From Planctomycetaceae bacterium (GTDB taxonomy: Bacteria > Planctomycetota > Planctomycetia > Pirellulales > Pirellulaceae), in the NCBI GenBank assembly GCA_007694185.1, contig RECD01000181.1, positions 1 to 42,684 on the forward strand: a DNA stretch of 42,684 nt. Direction: 5' to 3'. Position 1 is the first letter of the stretch. Each line of letters begins with the position of its first letter. A program made the translations under genes and the position numbers. Shown in pieces: positions 29,089 to 37,824 of this stretch. The notes under the pieces are model-generated. The model saw only the letters and a list, made by a program, of their open reading frames with translations. It made no database searches and had not been told where the DNA came from.

Positions 29089-30129
29089 TCAGATCGGCTG
29101 AAGCGCGTCTTGAATTCCGCCCATGATCCGCATCGCCATCCGCAGGATCAGGCCCACCATCAGCACCATCACCGCCAAGCCGATGACCCGACTGGCGATC
29201 GTCGCCAGGGTCTCCATCGCCCGCGTCGCCCGCTCGTCGTATTGGGCCGCGAGGTGCTGCAGCGCCTCGGCGTCCGTGCCCGAAAGTTCGGCGATCTCGA
29301 TTTCCGACAGAAAATCACTCGGAAAGATTCCGGTGGCATCGAGCGCCTCGCTCATCGTCTTGCCACCTCGGATTGCCAAAACCACGTCTTCCTTTCCGGA
29401 GCGATAAAAGTCGCTCGCCGTAGCGTCCAAGCCGAGTTGGATCGCCCGAATCGGATCGATGCCGGCCTCCAAAGACAACGCGAGTGTCCAGGTGAATCGC
29501 GATAGCGTGATCGTCTGCAACGCCCGGCCGGCGACCGGGATTCGGTACAAAATCGGGATCAGGTTGTGGACCCCCGCAACGTTATTCAGAAAGGCCCAGA
29601 TGCTGCCGCCGATGAGCAGGCCTGCCAACGCGACATAGCCGAAGTAGCGAACCACCCCCCCTGCCCCGCGCAGTCCGAAGCCGGTCGGATCGAACATCTC
29701 GCCACCGGTCGGCGGCCGAAGCACCCCCAGGATGTAAATCAACAGGCCGACGATCAAGATCGCCGCAACCAACTGGAACATCGGCCAACTGATTTGACGC
29801 AGGAAGCTCCGCCGCAGTCGCAGTCGCTGTTCGAAGAAATCGGCGAGGGCCAGCAGGGTGCTGTCCAGCTTGCCGGCCGCGTCCCCGGCGCTGGCCATCG
29901 CGAGCAGCAGCGGCGGGAAATAACTGCCCTGCTTCCGCAGCGCATCCGGAAAGGTTTCACCGTCGCGTATCGCTTGGTGAACGTCGCCCATCACCGCCCG
30001 TTGTGCAGCCGGTCCGTGCTTCATCTCGCTCTGCAGCAACCGCAGCAGATCGACCCCGGCTTTCAAACCCGTGCCGAGTCGCCGGCAGAGATTAGCGGCG
30101 GAACCTAGCGACAAACTTCGGTTGAACAC
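29089..30129 (-). CDS. GspF/PilC-like type II secretion system F protein
   Basis: Inner-membrane platform-type protein of type II secretion or type IV pilus machines. The 346-residue protein has two GspF repeats: N-terminal helical domain (about 5-95, with LCRRLGTGLKAGVDLLRLLQ and FPPLLLAMASAGDAAGKLDS) and a second copy (about 205-310, with FTWTLALSLEAGIDPIRAIQ and SEIEIAELSGTDAEALQHLA), separated by two hydrophobic segments (about 115-137 and 160-183), and a final membrane helix at about 315-338. The start is a GTG at 30129, as no ATG occurs until residue 36; there is no clear ribosome site. It lies 73 bp downstream of the thioredoxin-fold gene on the same strand. No GspE ATPase, secretin or pilin is nearby, so it is an orphan here. 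Confidence 0.9.
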   Translation of the reverse strand: MFNRSLSLGSAANLCRRLGTGLKAGVDLLRLLQSEMKHGPAAQRAVMGDVHQAIRDGETFPDALRKQGSYFPPLLLAMASAGDAAGKLDSTLLALADFFEQRLRLRRSFLRQISWPMFQLVAAILIVGLLIYILGVLRPPTGGEMFDPTGFGLRGAGGVVRYFGYVALAGLLIGGSIWAFLNNVAGVHNLIPILYRIPVAGRALQTITLSRFTWTLALSLEAGIDPIRAIQLGLDATASDFYRSGKEDVVLAIRGGKTMSEALDATGIFPSDFLSEIEIAELSGTDAEALQHLAAQYDERATRAMETLATIASRVIGLAVMVLMVGLILRMAMRIMGGIQDALQPI

Positions 30130-30202
30130 GACGCCAGGCTCACAAGTAGAGGGAAGAAGCAGCGGTAGAACCGCTACGGGAATACGCCGAAAGACGCCGC
30201 CC

Positions 30203-31579
30203 TCATTCGGGCTGGGGTTCTTCTTCGGCCAACTTCTCCCCTGCTGCCAACGCCTTCAACTGTTTCGTCAGCGTCGCTTTGTACTCGTCCTCGCCGGCAA
30301 TCCCCACGTGAACCACCTCGACCCGGCCGTCTTTGCCGATCAAGACGGTTTGGGGGATCGCCTCTGCCCCGTAGGAGTCAGCGATTTCGCCGTCGGGATC
30401 GAGCAGCACTGGGATTTCGACACCCAGCCGCATCAGGAACGGTTTGATCTCGTCCGCCTCCTCGCCGACATTGACCGCGAAGATAAGCACGCCCTCATCC
30501 GCCAATTCTGCGGCGACCTCCGCGACGATCGGCAACGCCTTCACGCATGGCCCACACCAGGTGGCCCAGAAGTCGAGCACAACCACCTTGCCTTGCTGCT
30601 TCGCCAGCTCGAACGGGTTGCCGTCGAGCGTTTCGGTGACAAAGCCCGGGGCCGCTTCTCCCAGCAGCGGGTGCTGTTGTGGCGCCTCGGTCATCGACCG
30701 AAAGAAGTCTTCCAGCGACTCGTAACGCCGGAGATTCGCGGGCGGTTCGTAGGTGAACAGGTCGTCGCTGACTTCGCCGTCCATCCGCCAAGCCGTGAAC
30801 TTGAAATCGAGTTCGAACTTGAAATTCTCCGGCAACTCATTGGCCGTCGCCAAGACCGGGGTCAAATCGATCTTCAGCCGTAGCGGGCGGGCCTTTTCCG
30901 GTTCGCTGCCGACCCACAGGGTCCAGGTGACCCCATCCGCTTGCACGCCCCGAAGCAACACCGCCGGCACGCCGTCGTACGCGTCACGGTTGACGACTTC
31001 CAGACCTTGCATGTCCGACAAGAAGGATCCGGTCAAGTCGACACCGGCTAAGGTCAGTGCCATGACCGGTTCGGGGTAGGGCCCCAACGGCGCCGGCAGC
31101 GAGACGACCGTCTCCTGCAAGTTCTCGGGCGCCTCCGTCTGAAAGTACCCGTTCTCGCCCAAAACGGCCGTGACTGCTTTCCCATCGCTGATCAATTGCA
31201 CGGAGTCCGCCTCCCCTTTGGCTTGCGCCCGAAAGCGGTTGGGAGCTTGTGAAGCGATCTGATACACGACCTTGTCGCTCGACAACACCTGGCCGCCGAT
31301 CATCCCCCGGTTCACGCACTCCACGGTCGCTCTCGAAACCTTCGCTTCGCGGATCTTCGCGACCAATGGCCGCAGTGCCGCTTCTACCCCTTCCCGGTCA
31401 ACCCGTTCGGCCGGGACCGCCGCATCCGCCGCCCCAGTTGCCGATTCCTGCGGCGCGGGGGTAACGGGTTTCGGCTCTGTGGGCGACGGAGGGTCAGCTT
31501 CCTGTGACCATCCGATCGGTAGGCTGGCCAGCAAAGCGATTGAGAGAATGAACAAGTTCCAGGTGGGTCGAAAGTTCAT
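30203..31579 (-). CDS. Secreted thioredoxin-fold (TlpA-like) protein with an N-terminal LolA/DUF2092-like domain
   Basis: Exported protein of 458 residues. Signal peptide at about 8-25 (LFILSIALLASLPIGWSQ), then a Pro/Ala-rich linker (27-58). The middle part (about 60-285) resembles the lipoprotein-carrier-like DUF2092 fold: VVYQIASQAPNRFRAQAKGE, YFQTEAPENLQ, LVRLKIDLTP-type strands. The C-terminal TlpA/ResA-type domain (about 300-450) contains FWATWCGPCVKALP with redox Cys342 and Cys345, and the cis-Pro region EAIPQTVLIGKDGRV. A role in reducing periplasmic disulfides or in lipid/lipoprotein handling is inferred. Its ATG overlaps the stop of the upstream VWA gene by 4 bp (ATGA), showing coupling. 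Confidence 0.87.
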   Translation of the reverse strand: MNFRPTWNLFILSIALLASLPIGWSQEADPPSPTEPKPVTPAPQESATGAADAAVPAERVDREGVEAALRPLVAKIREAKVSRATVECVNRGMIGGQVLSSDKVVYQIASQAPNRFRAQAKGEADSVQLISDGKAVTAVLGENGYFQTEAPENLQETVVSLPAPLGPYPEPVMALTLAGVDLTGSFLSDMQGLEVVNRDAYDGVPAVLLRGVQADGVTWTLWVGSEPEKARPLRLKIDLTPVLATANELPENFKFELDFKFTAWRMDGEVSDDLFTYEPPANLRRYESLEDFFRSMTEAPQQHPLLGEAAPGFVTETLDGNPFELAKQQGKVVVLDFWATWCGPCVKALPIVAEVAAELADEGVLIFAVNVGEEADEIKPFLMRLGVEIPVLLDPDGEIADSYGAEAIPQTVLIGKDGRVEVVHVGIAGEDEYKATLTKQLKALAAGEKLAEEEPQPE

Positions 31580-32844
31580 GGCTTTCCGATTCCGACAGAG
31601 GGGATTGGGTCGCGGCTACTCGATTCATCAGCTTCCCCTGACACGGCTTCAGCCGCAATCGGCGGTGGGTGGGAAAGGCTGTCGGTTGGAAAGTATCGAT
31701 ATTCGCCGCCGTTTTGCCCAGCCAGTGTCCGTACGAAGGTTTCGACCGGAGGGGACGCATCGGCGCCGAACTCGATGGCATGGATGACCGTTCCGGATCG
31801 TCCGGCCCAACGCCTGACTTCCTCCAAGTCCTGACCGCTCAAAGGCGGCTGCCGTCCATCCGTCAGGAAAAACAGGACGTCCGGACCCAGCCTCAGAGCC
31901 GATCGCAAAGCCGCCAGGTGATCGGTGTCCCCGAACGCTCGAGCCCCGCGGACGTAGCGAATCACTCGCTCGATCGTTTCGGCATCGCCGCGAAGCAGCC
32001 TCGACCCGCCCGCGCTGTCCGTCGGACCCGGCAGGTAGATTTGCGGCCACTCGTTGTAGAGGATCAACTCGAAGGATTGCGCCTCGGTCAGCGACTGAAG
32101 GCTCTCGATCAACGCCGATTTGACGGCCGCAAGCGGCCGCCCTTCCCGGTCGTTCATGCTTGCCGACCGGTCGATCAGGTAGACGAAGCGTCGACCGGTG
32201 CCTTCCAAACCGAACAAATAGACCGATTCAACGGGACCTCGGTTCAGGCTGCCGAGCCCGCGGTCGGGCCGGGATGCCCCCTCGCTCGCCCCCCACCACC
32301 CGTCGGAAGTAAAGCCGCCGCTAGGAGCACTCCAGCCGCCGGTAGGGCCGTGCTCGCCCGTCGCCTCGTCGTCGCGCCCACGCTCGGTCAGGCTCGCCGA
32401 GACCGAGTCGCCGTGAGAATCCGTCTGGTTGGTCGCCGGGGACCATCCACGGATCGACATCAATTCGTCCATGACCCGCTCCAGGTCAATCGGACCTTCC
32501 GGGGCGATGCTCCCCACGGCGTCCGAACGCTGCGGTTCGGATGGGCCGGTCCCCAGGGGGCTGCGGCTCGAGCCGGATTCCCCGGCGGCTCCGGCGCTCG
32601 GCTCGCCCGGCAGGATCGCATTCGGCCACAGCCCGATCGACCGCTCGATCCCGTCGGTGTCCGCGGTCGGTTCCGGTTCCTCCCGGTCGCCGCCCCGCGT
32701 CCTCTCCGATCGGGGGCTGTCGGCAAAGGCGAGCAGGACCAGGATCGCCAAATGGACCAGCCACGACAGGCCCCACGCCCGGGACGAATGTCGCGGGCCG
32801 GAGGCCCAGTCGATCGGGGGCGGTTGGCTGGCGGGGGCGGTCAT
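31576..32844 (-). CDS. Membrane-anchored von Willebrand factor A domain protein
   Basis: The 422-residue protein has a single N-terminal membrane segment (about 24-41, [15 protein letters not shown]), a low-complexity Gly/Ser/Asp/Glu-rich spacer of about 160 residues, and a C-terminal VWA domain (about 215-390). The metal-ion-dependent adhesion site is complete: Asp225-x-Ser227-x-Ser229 in DRSASM, a downstream Thr in GDTDHL, and Asp in FLTDGRQPP. The domain would face the periplasm and bind a protein ligand in a metal-dependent way. The ATG at 32844 starts it; the gene is divergent from metK. Its 3' end overlaps the thioredoxin-fold gene by 4 bp. Confidence 0.9.
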   Translation of the reverse strand: MTAPASQPPPIDWASGPRHSSRAWGLSWLVHLAILVLLAFADSPRSERTRGGDREEPEPTADTDGIERSIGLWPNAILPGEPSAGAAGESGSSRSPLGTGPSEPQRSDAVGSIAPEGPIDLERVMDELMSIRGWSPATNQTDSHGDSVSASLTERGRDDEATGEHGPTGGWSAPSGGFTSDGWWGASEGASRPDRGLGSLNRGPVESVYLFGLEGTGRRFVYLIDRSASMNDREGRPLAAVKSALIESLQSLTEAQSFELILYNEWPQIYLPGPTDSAGGSRLLRGDAETIERVIRYVRGARAFGDTDHLAALRSALRLGPDVLFFLTDGRQPPLSGQDLEEVRRWAGRSGTVIHAIEFGADASPPVETFVRTLAGQNGGEYRYFPTDSLSHPPPIAAEAVSGEADESSSRDPIPSVGIGKP

Positions 32845-32960
32845 TCCGATCGGTCCTGGCTAAGGTACCAGTGGTCAAGGTTCGTGTCGGCAATTACTCT
32901 CTTCCCTGGTGGCATCCATCCTATGCCAAAAAATCCATCCCCGTGCGGAGTTTACTGCAA

Positions 32961-34139
32961 GTGAAGGGCGAAGAACGCAGCTATTTGTTCACCAGCGAAT
33001 CGGTCAGCATGGGGCACCCCGACAAATTGGCTGACCGCATTTCCGACGGGGTCCTCGATGCACTCTTGGCCCAAGACCCCCTCAGCCGTGTCGCTTGCGA
33101 GACGATGGTTACTACGGGCTTGGCGATCATCGCCGGTGAAATCACGACCAAAGCGATCGTGAACTATCAACAGGTTGTCCGCGACGTGATCGAGGAGGTC
33201 GGTTATGTCGATGACGAGATGGGGATCTGTGCCAAGACGTGCGCGGTGCTCGTATCGCTCGATTCACAAAGCCCCGACATCGCCCAAGGGGTGAATGGCG
33301 ATTCGGAGTCTGGCAAGTCGATCGGCGCCGGCGACCAGGGCTTGATGTTCGGCTTCGCCTGCCGCGACACCGAAGAATTGATGCCGCTGCCGATCGCTTT
33401 GTCCCATCGCATCCTCAATCGCCTGACGGAAGCCCGGCAACAGGGCACGGTCCCCTGGTTGCGGCCTGACAGCAAGAGCCAAGTGACGGTCGAGTATCAA
33501 GGTTTCAAGCCAATTCGGATCGATACCGTCGTCCTGAGCACCCAGCATTCACCGGATGTTGACCAACAGACGATCCATGATTTCGTCCGCGAAGAAATCA
33601 TCAACCCCTGCTTGCCGGCCGACCTGGTTCGCAAAGACCCGATTTTTCACATCAATCCCACCGGTAAGTTCGTGGTCGGCGGTCCCCACGGCGATTGTGG
33701 CCTGACCGGCCGTAAGATCATTGTCGACACGTACGGCGGCTGGGGACGGCACGGTGGCGGCGCCTTCAGCGGCAAGGATCCCACCAAGGTCGACCGGTCG
33801 GCCGCCTACATGGCCCGCTACATTGCGAAAAACATCGTCGCTGCCGGACTGGCCGAACGCTGCGAAGTCCAACTCGCTTATGCCATCGGCGTTTCCGAGC
33901 CGGTGAGCGTCTTTGTCGACACGCAGGGAACGGGAACCGGAAAGGTCAGCGACGACCGGCTCTGCTCGCTCGTCCGGGATCACTTCCCGCTGTCGCCGGC
34001 CGGGATCATCGAGCACCTCCGGTTGCTGCGACCCGTCTTCCGTGTGACGGCCGCGGGTGGGCATTTCGGACGCTCCGGCGATACCTTCACGTGGGAAAAG
34101 ACGGACAAGGCAGACGAGTTGGCCAAAGCCGCGAGCTGA
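32961..34139 (+). CDS. metK: S-adenosylmethionine synthetase
   Basis: Makes S-adenosylmethionine from methionine and ATP in the cytoplasm. Family signatures: [20 protein letters not shown]-type start, [20 protein letters not shown] (signature 1), and [19 protein letters not shown] (signature 2, P-loop-like). With the GTG at 32961 the protein has 392 residues, typical for MetK, and CGGAG at 32946-32950 sits 10 nt upstream. A GTG at 32943 is a possible alternative. The long frame open back to 32541 is antisense to the VWA gene and not coding. The 116-bp upstream region shows no S-box riboswitch core that I can recognise. A strong intrinsic terminator follows at 34192-34220. Confidence 0.97.
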   Translation: MKGEERSYLFTSESVSMGHPDKLADRISDGVLDALLAQDPLSRVACETMVTTGLAIIAGEITTKAIVNYQQVVRDVIEEVGYVDDEMGICAKTCAVLVSLDSQSPDIAQGVNGDSESGKSIGAGDQGLMFGFACRDTEELMPLPIALSHRILNRLTEARQQGTVPWLRPDSKSQVTVEYQGFKPIRIDTVVLSTQHSPDVDQQTIHDFVREEIINPCLPADLVRKDPIFHINPTGKFVVGGPHGDCGLTGRKIIVDTYGGWGRHGGGAFSGKDPTKVDRSAAYMARYIAKNIVAAGLAERCEVQLAYAIGVSEPVSVFVDTQGTGTGKVSDDRLCSLVRDHFPLSPAGIIEHLRLLRPVFRVTAAGGHFGRSGDTFTWEKTDKADELAKAAS

Positions 34140-34191
34140 ATCTTCGTTCGCTGCCTTGACGCATTCCGACGTCCGGGCGTATTCTCTTGAG

Positions 34192-34220
34192 CCCGCGAGT
34201 TTGTTGCTCGCGGGTTTTTT
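34192..34220 (+). terminator. metK: Rho-independent terminator of metK
   Basis: CCCGCGAG (34192-34199) and CTCGCGGG (34207-34214) form an 8-bp stem around the loop TTTGTTG, followed by six T residues (34215-34220). It is 53 nt after the metK stop and is a textbook intrinsic terminator, separating metK from rpsB. Confidence 0.88.
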
Positions 34221-34275
34221 GTCCATTCAACCGACGGTTGTTCCTTGCGGACGAAGGGCCGGTCCCCGCTTAGCT

Positions 34276-34392
34276 GGGATGCTTCGCCCTGAGCCACTCG
34301 GCCAGACCCGCCCTGCCATCCCGTTTTCTGGGATTTGCATCGCGGAGCTGCTCCTGGGTGGCTTTGAGCCCGAACGACCACCAACCCAGGAG
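34276..34392 (+). promoter_or_regulatory. rpsB: Structured rpsB leader that can hide the ribosome-binding site
   Basis: CTCCTGGGT (34351-34359) is exactly complementary to ACCCAGGAG (34384-34392), which contains the rpsB Shine-Dalgarno AGGAG. A 9-bp stem would therefore block initiation. Upstream, CATCCC (34317-34322) can pair either with GGGATG (34276-34281) or, as ATCCC, with GGGAT (34330-34334), giving alternative folds. In E. coli ribosomal protein S2 represses its own rpsB-tsf mRNA; a comparable control is inferred here. Confidence 0.55.
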
Positions 34393-34398
34393 TACACG

Positions 34399-35187
34399 AT
34401 GGCTGGGACCATCATCCAGGAAATGATCGAGGCCGGTGTTCACTTCGGACACCGTACCAGCCTCTGGAATCCGAAAATGGCTCCGTTCATTTTCGGCCGT
34501 AAAAATCAGATCCACATTCTCGACATCCGCGAAACCCTTCGAGGCCTGCTGCGGACCAAGAAGTATTTCGGTCAAGTGGCCGCGGGCGGCAGTCTGATTC
34601 TGTTCGTCGGCACCAAACGCCAAGCGGGCGAGGCGATCGAAGAGCAGGCGTTGCGGTGCGGAATGCCTTTCGTTTCCCAACGTTGGCTGGGCGGCACGCT
34701 GACCAATTTCCGCACGATTCGCAATCGGCTGACCCGCCTGGAAGAGCTCGAAGGGCTCCGCAGCGGCGATGGGATGAGCAACTACAGCAAGAAAATGCAG
34801 TCGTCGCTCAACCGCGAGTACCGCAAAATGTACCGCAACTTGAACGGCTTGCGGACCATGAATCGCCTCCCCGAGGTGCTGTTCATGGTCGACCCGGGCA
34901 AAGAACGCAACGCCGTTCGCGAAGCTCGTCGATTGGGGATCGCCACCGCGGCCCTGATCGATACCGACAGCGACCCCGGTGACATCGATCTGCCGATTCC
35001 GGGCAATGACGACGGGATTCGCAGCATCGAATTGATCCTGAAGCACCTCGCCGACGCCGTGATCGAGGGCAAAGGAAACTCACAGGCCTCGGCAGGTGTT
35101 GCCGCCGCGGCTCAACAGGCGGTCGAAGTCGCTGCACCGGCAGCCGAACCCGCCGCCCCGGCCGAAGACGCCCCCGTCTCGGCCTGA
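34399..35187 (+). CDS. rpsB: 30S ribosomal protein S2
   Basis: Component of the small ribosomal subunit that docks S1-like functions and interacts with the 16S rRNA head. The protein of 262 residues starts with [18 protein letters not shown], the family N-terminus, at the ATG at 34399. AGGAG (34388-34392) is an excellent ribosome site 6 nt upstream. Conserved blocks: [52 protein letters not shown], and [20 protein letters not shown]. The last 30 residues are Ala/Pro-rich, an extension seen in several phyla. It is followed by tsf after 28 bp, the usual rpsB-tsf operon. Its ribosome site can be sequestered by the upstream leader. Confidence 0.97.
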   Translation: MAGTIIQEMIEAGVHFGHRTSLWNPKMAPFIFGRKNQIHILDIRETLRGLLRTKKYFGQVAAGGSLILFVGTKRQAGEAIEEQALRCGMPFVSQRWLGGTLTNFRTIRNRLTRLEELEGLRSGDGMSNYSKKMQSSLNREYRKMYRNLNGLRTMNRLPEVLFMVDPGKERNAVREARRLGIATAALIDTDSDPGDIDLPIPGNDDGIRSIELILKHLADAVIEGKGNSQASAGVAAAAQQAVEVAAPAAEPAAPAEDAPVSA

Positions 35188-35215
35188 TCCAAATCCCCTA
35201 CGGAGTATCTCACCC

Positions 35216-36055
35216 ATGACAACCATTTCGGCTGCGGCCGTGAAAGCTTTTCGTGAGCGGACGGGCTTGCCCCTGATGGACTGCAAGCAGGCCTTGCAGG
35301 AATCGGGCGGTGACGAAAATCTCGCCTTCGAAGTCCTTCGCAAGAAGGGTAAGCAACTTTCCGACACGCGTTCGGATCGTGAGACGGCTTTCGGTCGTTT
35401 CGGGATGTACATCGGTACCGACAAATCGGTCGGGGCGATGGTCGAACTGCTATGCGAAAGTGCCCCCGTGACCAACAACGAGGACTTCGTGCGGTTGGCG
35501 CAAGACCTCGCGACCCAACTCGCGACCGGCCCCGGGGCGGCGACCGCGGAAGAATTGCTGAGCCAGGATTCTCCGAGCATGCCGGGGACCACCCTCAGCC
35601 AGCAAAAAGAGGATTTGTTCAACCGGATCCGCGAAGTGTTCAACGTCGGCCGAATGGTCCGGGTCGAAGGGGCTTGTGGCGGATACCAACACAACGCCGG
35701 GACGACTGCCGGTGTGTTGCTGCGGGTTGACGGCGGTAGCGACGAAGTCGCCAAGGACGTCTCGATGCACATCGCGGCGATGAAGCCCGAAGTGGTTAAC
35801 GCAGACGACTTGGATGAGGAGCAGGTGAACAAAGAGCGAGAGATCCTGACCGCGGCTGCCAAGGCGGAAGGGAAGCCGGACAACATCGTCGCCAAAATGG
35901 TGGAAGGGCGACTCCGCCAGTACTGTGCCGAACGGGCCTTGGTCGAACAGCCCTTCGTGAAGGACGACAAGCAGTCCGTCGGAGACTACGCGAAGCAAAA
36001 CGGCATGTCCGTCGTCGCTTTTTGGCACTGGGTCATCGGCGAAAAGGTCGCTTGA
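35216..36055 (+). CDS. tsf: Translation elongation factor Ts
   Basis: Guanine-nucleotide exchange factor that regenerates EF-Tu-GTP. The protein of 279 residues has the diagnostic N-terminal UBA-like domain with RERTGLPLMDCKQALQESGG and LRKKGKQLSDTRSDRET, then the dimerisation/core region (SVGAMVELLCESAPVTNNED; VSMHIAAMKPEVVNADDLDE; KMVEGRLRQYCAERALVEQPF). The start is the ATG at 35216, with GGAG at 35202-35205. Downstream of rpsB, co-transcribed. A 13-bp hairpin after the stop closes the operon. Confidence 0.97.
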   Translation: MTTISAAAVKAFRERTGLPLMDCKQALQESGGDENLAFEVLRKKGKQLSDTRSDRETAFGRFGMYIGTDKSVGAMVELLCESAPVTNNEDFVRLAQDLATQLATGPGAATAEELLSQDSPSMPGTTLSQQKEDLFNRIREVFNVGRMVRVEGACGGYQHNAGTTAGVLLRVDGGSDEVAKDVSMHIAAMKPEVVNADDLDEEQVNKEREILTAAAKAEGKPDNIVAKMVEGRLRQYCAERALVEQPFVKDDKQSVGDYAKQNGMSVVAFWHWVIGEKVA

Positions 36056-36085
36056 CGCAGTCGCCCCGTCGATCCGCGTTCAACC

Positions 36086-36115
36086 CTCGGCCACAGGCGT
36101 CAGCCTGTGGCCGAG
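36086..36115. terminator. 13-bp hairpin after tsf (terminator or REP-like palindrome)
   Basis: CTCGGCCACAGGC (36086-36098) and GCCTGTGGCCGAG (36103-36115) pair perfectly around a GTCA loop, 30 nt after the tsf stop; ATTTCTCC follows. The position suits a terminator. The CACAGGCGTCAGCCTGTG core resembles palindromes that recur in planctomycete genomes, but that is recall, not tested. Confidence 0.6.
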
Positions 36116-36236
36116 ATTTCTCCGTGGAAATCGTCCTGGACGTTGGGTTACAATGCGAGGGTAATCAACTTGGCTTGGTCGCGTTAGCGATGCCCAGCCC
36201 CCTCCCTAAAGTCAACTCGCTCGGTGGAGTCGAAAG

Positions 36237-36878
36237 ATGCATTGCGTGCCCAGCCCATCCAACCTCTCCCGGCGGTCTTCTCTGGTCGCCCTGGTGGCTT
36301 TGACTGCCGGCGTTCCCGCGGCACTCTCTGCCAATGACACGCCGGAGACGAAGCCCGAGTCCGACGCCGCGAAATCCGCCTCACCAACGGCAGCCCCGAT
36401 GGAAAATGATGTCCCCAAGATCCAGTTGATCGATTCCGAGCAGGACTACAACCGGCTGACACCTGCGGAACGCCGGGTGATCCTGATGAAGGGGACCGAG
36501 CGGGCTTTCACCGGCCAATACACCGATTTGAAAACCAAAGGGACCTACCTGTGCCGTCGTTGCAACGCGGCGCTCTACAAGTCCGACAGCAAGTTCCACA
36601 GCAATTGCGGGTGGCCGAGCTTCGATGACGAAATCGAGGGGGCGGTGAAACGCCTGCCGGATATCGACGGAATTCGTATCGAGATCGTCTGTAAGAATTG
36701 CGACGGGCACCTCGGTCACGTTTTCTTCGGGGAACGGTTTACCGAGAAGAACACCAGACATTGTGTCAATTCCATCTCGATGAAGTTCGTTCCCGACGGC
36801 AAACCCCTCCCGCCGACGCTCGTCCTCCGCTCTAAAGCTGAGGCCCTCGGCAAACTGACGCCCAAGTCGGTTGACTAA
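36237..36878 (+). CDS. msrB: Exported peptide-methionine (R)-S-oxide reductase
   Basis: Repairs oxidised methionine (R-sulfoxide) in proteins. The 213-residue protein has an export signal at about 12-33 (SRRSSLVALVALTAGVPAALSA), a Pro/Ser-rich linker, then the MsrB domain (about 68-190). Zinc is held by Cys106-x2-Cys109 (CRRC) and Cys152-x2-Cys155 (CKNC). The catalytic Cys176 is in RHCVNSISM, and SNCGWPSFDD (Cys124) and GHLGHVF are typical; Cys124 may be a resolving cysteine (inference). GGAG at 36226-36229 precedes the ATG at 36237. No msrA or electron-donor gene is adjacent, though an exported thioredoxin-fold protein is encoded elsewhere in the window. Confidence 0.95.
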   Translation: MHCVPSPSNLSRRSSLVALVALTAGVPAALSANDTPETKPESDAAKSASPTAAPMENDVPKIQLIDSEQDYNRLTPAERRVILMKGTERAFTGQYTDLKTKGTYLCRRCNAALYKSDSKFHSNCGWPSFDDEIEGAVKRLPDIDGIRIEIVCKNCDGHLGHVFFGERFTEKNTRHCVNSISMKFVPDGKPLPPTLVLRSKAEALGKLTPKSVD

Positions 36879-36929
36879 GCCGGTACAGCCAGCTTCTTGC
36901 TTTCGTTTTTTCGCGAGTTGGTCATCTGC

Positions 36930-36956
36930 CTGCCAGGCGCCCGTAGGTGCCGGCAG
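36930..36956. other. Hairpin downstream of msrB
   Basis: CTGCC-a-GGCGCC (36930-36941) folds with GGTGCC-GGCAG (36946-36956) around a CGTA loop (one G-U pair, one bulge). A second, smaller hairpin TGAGATT/AATCTCA occurs at 37024-37042. They lie between msrB and the next gene; either could end the msrB transcript or shape the following leader. Confidence 0.35.
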
Positions 36957-37111
36957 CCGTGGTCGGTGAACCGATCGCCTGCTTTTTCGCCGAACGCCCC
37001 GCTTTTCGGCTTGCTTCGACTGGTGAGATTTTGCGAATCTCATCCCGTCCCAGGCAGCCCCGCCAGCGCGTTTGCTGGTACGTTCCGAGCGGCAAACTTC
37101 GGCTTGATCCC

Positions 37112-37774
37112 GTGCTCACCCTTCCGGCGAAACGATCTCACCCCGCCTCGACCAGCCAACTGGTTTTATTGGCTTGCTGCTTGCTTCCGGCGTTTGCGGG
37201 CTGCGGCAGCCTGATGTACCGCTTCCAGTCTCGCGCCCCCTTTCGGCTCGTTCCCAACCCGCTAACCCTGCCGCCAGCTGAAGACACGTTCGTCTGGCTG
37301 CAAGTGGTTGATGTCGTCGACGATTACTTTCCGATCCGCAGCGAACAGCCGGTGATGAACCGCGGCGAAATGGTGCTGGAAGGCAAACTCGAATCGTCTT
37401 ATCGTCCAGGCGCGACCCTTACCGAGCCGTGGCGCAAAGACAGCGTCGGCTACTTCGAGCGGTTCCAGAGCACCCTGCAGTCGATCCGCAGGCGGGCGAT
37501 CGTTTCGGTGCGGCCGATCGGAGCGGGCTACGAGATCGAAGTGATCGTGCAAAAGGAAGTCGAGGAAACCGATCGGAGTCAAGACGCGATCGCCGACATG
37601 CCGACCCGGCGTGACAACACGGTCTCAAGACGCGAAGCGAGCGCCGGCAACCAGCCGCAGACGATCGGTTGGATCCCCTTGGGCCGTGATGCGGCCTTGG
37701 AACAGGCGATCCTCCAAGACATCCTCGGGCGGATCACTCAACCGGATCGGCGACGATTCCGCCTAGGCAAATGA
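37112..37774 (+). CDS. Predicted lipoprotein of unknown function
   Basis: I do not recognise a family. Starting at the GTG at 37112 the protein (220 residues) has an ideal lipoprotein signal: PAKRSHP, hydrophobic core LVLLACCLLPAF, lipobox AGC with Cys31 for lipidation. The frame is open upstream to 36947 but the signal would then begin near residue 70, which is unlikely, so the shorter form is preferred although it lacks a clear ribosome site. The mature part is of mixed alpha/beta character with VWLQVVDVVDDYFPIRSEQP, GYFERFQSTLQSIRRRAIVS and EVIVQKEVEETDR; about the last 80 residues are charged. It is probably a periplasmic or outer-membrane-attached structural protein. Confidence 0.65.
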   Translation: MLTLPAKRSHPASTSQLVLLACCLLPAFAGCGSLMYRFQSRAPFRLVPNPLTLPPAEDTFVWLQVVDVVDDYFPIRSEQPVMNRGEMVLEGKLESSYRPGATLTEPWRKDSVGYFERFQSTLQSIRRRAIVSVRPIGAGYEIEVIVQKEVEETDRSQDAIADMPTRRDNTVSRREASAGNQPQTIGWIPLGRDAALEQAILQDILGRITQPDRRRFRLGK

Positions 37775-37824
37775 GCCGATTCGGCACCGCGAACGGTTCG
37801 TCTCCATGGCACTTTTGGCCACCG

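Noticed and set aside
32845-32960. Possible SAM riboswitch before metK
   Set aside because: The 116-bp region shows no recognisable S-box, SAM-II or SAM-alpha core; the gene start is set by GGAG and GTG only.
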